A DNA stretch of 30,644 nucleotides from a virus. The stretch covers positions 1 to 30,644 of the IMG/VR virus record IMGVR_UViG_3300030118_005586; one strand, given 5' to 3'. Below the pieces are notes generated by a model. The model ran no database searches and had not been told where the DNA came from. It worked only from the letters and a program-made list of their open reading frames with translations. The position numbers and the translations under genes are program-made. Within the stretch, counting starts at the first letter, position 1; each line of letters opens with the position of its first letter. Positions 28,517-30,644 of the stretch are shown one piece after another.

Positions 28517-29796
28517 TAAGTTGTTGATCAGGCGGCAACTCAAAAGGGCAGCCCTGAAGTCGAGAGCCACGACAATAAAAAACGGGAGGCAAATATCCAG
28601 AAAGTTTGAGAAAGCTAAATGATAGAGGGTTATAACTAAATCTTATGAATGGGACGAAACTTCCAACTAAAAAATTAATAATGTAGCATAAGAGCCAAAT
28701 CGCATTAGCTTTCTCTAAGTTTGAGAGAGTTAGGTTATTAATATTACGCATACCAGTTAATTTTATTCTTAGATCGTTTGGCGAAAATCCAACGCAAAAA
28801 CTAAAAAAACTAAGAGCTGAATGCATGCTTTATTATGCCCCTAACTTTCTCATTACAAGTACATTATAAAGTTATCAGTACGGAGCTAAAATTCTGTGAC
28901 AGGAAATTATGACCAACTAAATATTGGGGGTTTGGCGGACGCGCTGTTTAGCTTTACTAAATTAGATATTCTAGGAGACTTGTTCTAAACTTAGCTTAAG
29001 TCCTGACCTAAATCAGGTGTGAGAAGCTGCACGGTTTTAGACCCGGAAATTGCAGACGAGCTAATATGTAACGGCCATATAGGAGTTGAATTGGTAAAAC
29101 GTGAAAATCACCGCCTTAGTAATAAGGTGTTCCTTAGCGGGAAATAGTAAGAGTACAATTCAGGGGAACGCCCCCCAATGCAGAAAAGAGAAACAGACAT
29201 CGGCTAATGAATATTAAAATAGTAGATAATATGCGTATTAATTTAATGGCGGTAGAGTAACGACAAGCTATGAATCCATTAAAGTGATGACTTTATAATG
29301 TACTTGTTACTGAATACTTTTGTGAGGGTAGCTTAAGCTATTGGCAACGCGTGCCAACAGAGATCACCTTTAACGAGCTTTAATGAAAAACAGAAATCGG
29401 CCGGACAGACTTATGAGCTGTTGAAATAATTGCTGAAATGCGAAATGGTTTTGATGGGGAAAGCAAATTAAACAGATGGAGCACCTTCTTAGTTACAATT
29501 TGAAACAATTGACGGGGAGTTAAAGCGGGAAGATCGAACACAAAAACAAATGTTGAAAAGGTTAGCGCAACTTCTGCCCTCGCAAAAGTATTTAGTAAAA
29601 CAAACTTTTAATGAAGTGCATGACGTTACGATCTGAAAAATAGCTTCCGGGTTTGATACCGGACTTGTTAAGAAGTAAAAGAGTGAATAAGTAGGATCCG
29701 CGTACGAGCCAAAAGTATTCGAAAGATAGTCTTAGTAGCTGTATAAACTTAACTAGCGAGAAAATAACCGGACTGCGCTTCATTAAAGGTTTGTTA
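28517..29796 (+). ncRNA. Giant structured non-coding RNA (GOLLD/ROOL-like candidate)
   Basis: About 1.28 kb without a credible gene. Long helices are seen directly. H1: 28608-28618 with 28705-28715, 11 pairs. H2: 28722-28734 with 28840-28852, 13 pairs. H3: 28855-28877 with 29285-29307, 23 pairs, enclosing some 400 bases. H4: 29599-29620 with 29774-29795, 22 pairs. The four non-Watson-Crick positions in H2-H4 are all G.U on the + strand; on the other strand they would be A.C, which sets the direction. Smaller hairpins include 29341-29357 (TTGGCA/TGCCAA), 29002-29017 (CCTGA/TCAGG), 29242-29283 (TTTAATGG/CCATTAAA) and 29496-29511. Size, ornateness, G+C above the surroundings and phage context fit the GOLLD/ROOL type; membership is untested. 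No terminator follows, so the 3' end may be processed. Confidence 0.85.
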
Positions 29797-29816
29797 AAAA
29801 TAAAGAAGGAGGACTA

Positions 29817-30071
29817 ATGGGAAAGCTTGAAGAAAGCAAAACATTAGCGATCGCGAAACCGTGGTATATAAAGATCACAGTTGAGTTATATAACGAAACT
29901 TATATAACTTATTCAGTGGAAACTGAAGCGCATTCGTCTGATGAAGCTTATAGAAAAGCAGTTAAGTCAGTTGAAGCTAAACTAAAAAATAGCGGAATAG
30001 ATCCGCAATATAAAGGTTTAGGTGGAGACGTTAAAGCTTATCATGAGCTTGAAACAAAAAGATTAAAATGA
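29817..30071 (+). CDS. Hypothetical protein downstream of the giant RNA
   Basis: An 84-residue protein: PWYIKITVELYNETYITYSV, a helix (SSDEAYRKAVKSVEAKLKN) and GIDPQYKGLGGDVKAY. The strand-strand-helix design is like that of other small early proteins here. AAGGAGGACTA stands before the ATG, only 8 bases after the last helix of the giant RNA, so one transcript may contain both. It overlaps the zinc-ribbon gene by 4 bases. No family is recognised. Confidence 0.65.
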   Translation: MGKLEESKTLAIAKPWYIKITVELYNETYITYSVETEAHSSDEAYRKAVKSVEAKLKNSGIDPQYKGLGGDVKAYHELETKRLK

Positions 30072-30271
30072 AATTAATTGAATATAAATTTATATGCCGC
30101 GTTTGCGGTTGTGATCGTCAATGGTTAGGCGAAAAAAATGTTATGTGGTTTTGGTGTTTCTTATGCGATGAAATGACAGTTAATAAAAAAGAATTTCATA
30201 GGCGCACTAATAAAAAATTTAGGGGGGGCCTACTTAACAAAATAAAAAGGGGCCTAGCTTGGCGGAAATAG
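30068..30271 (+). CDS. Small zinc-ribbon protein before the HNH gene
   Basis: A 67-residue basic protein. YKFICRVCGCDRQWLGEKN and FWCFLCDEMTVNKKEF give two cysteine pairs (CRVC and CFLC) 18-20 residues apart, the spacing of a zinc ribbon. The tail (KFRGGLLNKIKRGLAWRK) is strongly basic, so nucleic acid binding is likely. It overlaps the HNH gene by 13 bases. Its direct partner may be the endonuclease in packaging. Confidence 0.65.
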   Translation: MKLIEYKFICRVCGCDRQWLGEKNVMWFWCFLCDEMTVNKKEFHRRTNKKFRGGLLNKIKRGLAWRK

Positions 30272-30576
30272 GAAGGGGTTGTTTAGACTGCGGCATAAGG
30301 TTTATACCTACTAGATCAAGATCAAATTCAAGATGTAATAATTGTGAAGGGGTACGCCGATCCAGAGAAGCTTATAACGATCCTCAATATAGAAAGCTAA
30401 GAAGTTTATTACTAAGCGCCGCTGTAACTTGTGCGATATGCGGCAAAGGTAAAGAAAAAGATAATCCATTTACTATAGATCATATACTTCCGGTTAGTAA
30501 AAAAGGCAGCAATGATCCTGACAACATGCGCGTTGCACACCTTAAATGTAACAGCAAAAGAGGCAATAAAGATTAA
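30259..30576 (+). CDS. HNH endonuclease, probably aiding packaging
   Basis: A 105-residue nuclease starting at TTG with AAAAGGGG as a probable ribosome site. The N-terminal part has CLDCGIRF and CNNCEG (a zinc-binding start). The HNH core reads TCAICGKGK, PFTIDHILPVSKKGSND and NMRVAHLKCNSKRGNK, with the ββα-metal His in DHI and the second and third motif residues Asn and His/Lys present. HNH proteins adjoining terminase genes are needed for cos cleavage in HK97-like phages. It lies at the right end and terS at the left, so they would be adjacent in a circular map. Confidence 0.88.
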   Translation: MAEIGRGCLDCGIRFIPTRSRSNSRCNNCEGVRRSREAYNDPQYRKLRSLLLSAAVTCAICGKGKEKDNPFTIDHILPVSKKGSNDPDNMRVAHLKCNSKRGNKD

Positions 30577-30644
30577 TATTTATAGCTTATTAGCAGCTAT
30601 ATAGGGGTTGCGGTTTTTTTTTATATATATAGCAGGCCCGTCGC
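30577..30644 (+). other. Non-coding right end with hairpin
   Basis: TATAGCT (30581-30587) pairs with AGCTATA (30595-30601), followed by GGGGTTGCGG and a run of T's (30614-30622). The hairpin and T-run are separated by about 12 bases, so it is a poor terminator. With bases 1-150 it would form a junction of some 218 bases between the HNH and terS genes, the expected site of cos. Confidence 0.4.

Noticed and set aside
28509-28826. A 105-codon reverse-strand open frame in the non-coding region
   Set aside because: It lies across strong RNA helices, has no ribosome site, and its translation is low-complexity and Leu/Phe/Ser-rich, as expected from a shadow frame.
28747-29238. Long-range pseudoknot TACGCATA with TATGCGTA
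   Set aside because: An 8-bp complement is expected several times by chance in a region of this length, and it crosses the 23-bp helix; not used without covariation.
29645-29665. A T-arm-like hairpin TCCGG-GTTTGATA-CCGGA suggesting a tRNA or tmRNA-like domain
   Set aside because: The loop is eight bases, no acceptor stem or anticodon arm fits around it, so it was kept only as part of the giant RNA.
29592-29783. A 63-codon reverse-strand open frame
   Set aside because: It is formed largely by the 22-bp H4 helix arms and has no ribosome site.
28517-29796. Group I or group II self-splicing intron
   Set aside because: No domain V-like hairpin near the 3' end, no recognisable P7/guanosine site, no intron-encoded protein, and the flanking sequences do not form a split gene.
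1-30644. CRISPR arrays, tRNA genes, insertion sequences, integrase or repressor genes
   Set aside because: No regularly spaced repeats, cloverleaf folds, transposase, integrase or CI-like proteins were seen on either strand.

Overview
The window (30.6 kb, AT-rich, about one third G+C by eye) looks like an essentially complete genome, or a whole contig, of a tailed siphovirus with an HK97-type head. An actinobacterial host is indicated by a WhiB-family gene at 23326-23601 (C-x20-C-x2-C-x5-C plus a GFWGGV turn), a family confined to Actinobacteria and their phages. The low G+C, tiny intergenic spaces and apparently leaderless genes would fit a streamlined aquatic actinobacterium such as the marine 'Candidatus Actinomarina' group; that host is an inference. 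No integrase, repressor, tRNA, CRISPR array or insertion sequence was found, so a lytic phage is most likely.

Layout. 1-150 is a non-coding end with three TTGTTG-type repeats. 151-9122 is the packaging and head block: terS, terL, a small membrane protein, portal, a large protein ending in a prohead protease, major capsid protein, connectors and two related tail-tube-like proteins. 9123-9668 is an intergenic island with a bidirectional terminator, a short reverse-strand gene and a probable small RNA. 9669-18436 is the tail block: gp10-like protein, tail assembly chaperone with a -1 frameshift, tape measure, tip proteins, and a fibre-like array made of a duplicated three-gene cassette with aberrant composition. 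18497-22397 holds an HTH-like protein, a metallophosphoesterase, a DUF5675-like protein, small membrane or coiled-coil proteins, two cysteine-rich micro-ORFs and a lytic transglycosylase. 22438-23139 is a divergent pair of small genes, followed by WhiB.

23659-28423 is a tightly overlapping early/metabolic operon: small proteins, a Rad52-like annealing protein, a winged-helix replication-type protein behind a structured leader, a MazG-like/Nmad1-like protein, a thymidylate-synthase homologue carrying Asp at the position that selects uracil versus cytosine, and a DHFR-like protein. The last three suggest synthesis of a modified deoxycytidylate. The right end has a zinc-ribbon protein and an HNH endonuclease which, if the genome is circular or cohesive-ended, lies next to terS.

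The most striking element is a protein-free stretch of about 1.28 kb (about 28517-29796) that folds on the + strand into very long helices, including 23-bp and 22-bp pairings in which every non-Watson-Crick position is G.U. It is driven by a promoter whose layout recurs at three other sites in the window. I interpret it as a giant ornate non-coding RNA of the GOLLD/ROOL kind; whether it belongs to either class or is new cannot be settled by eye.
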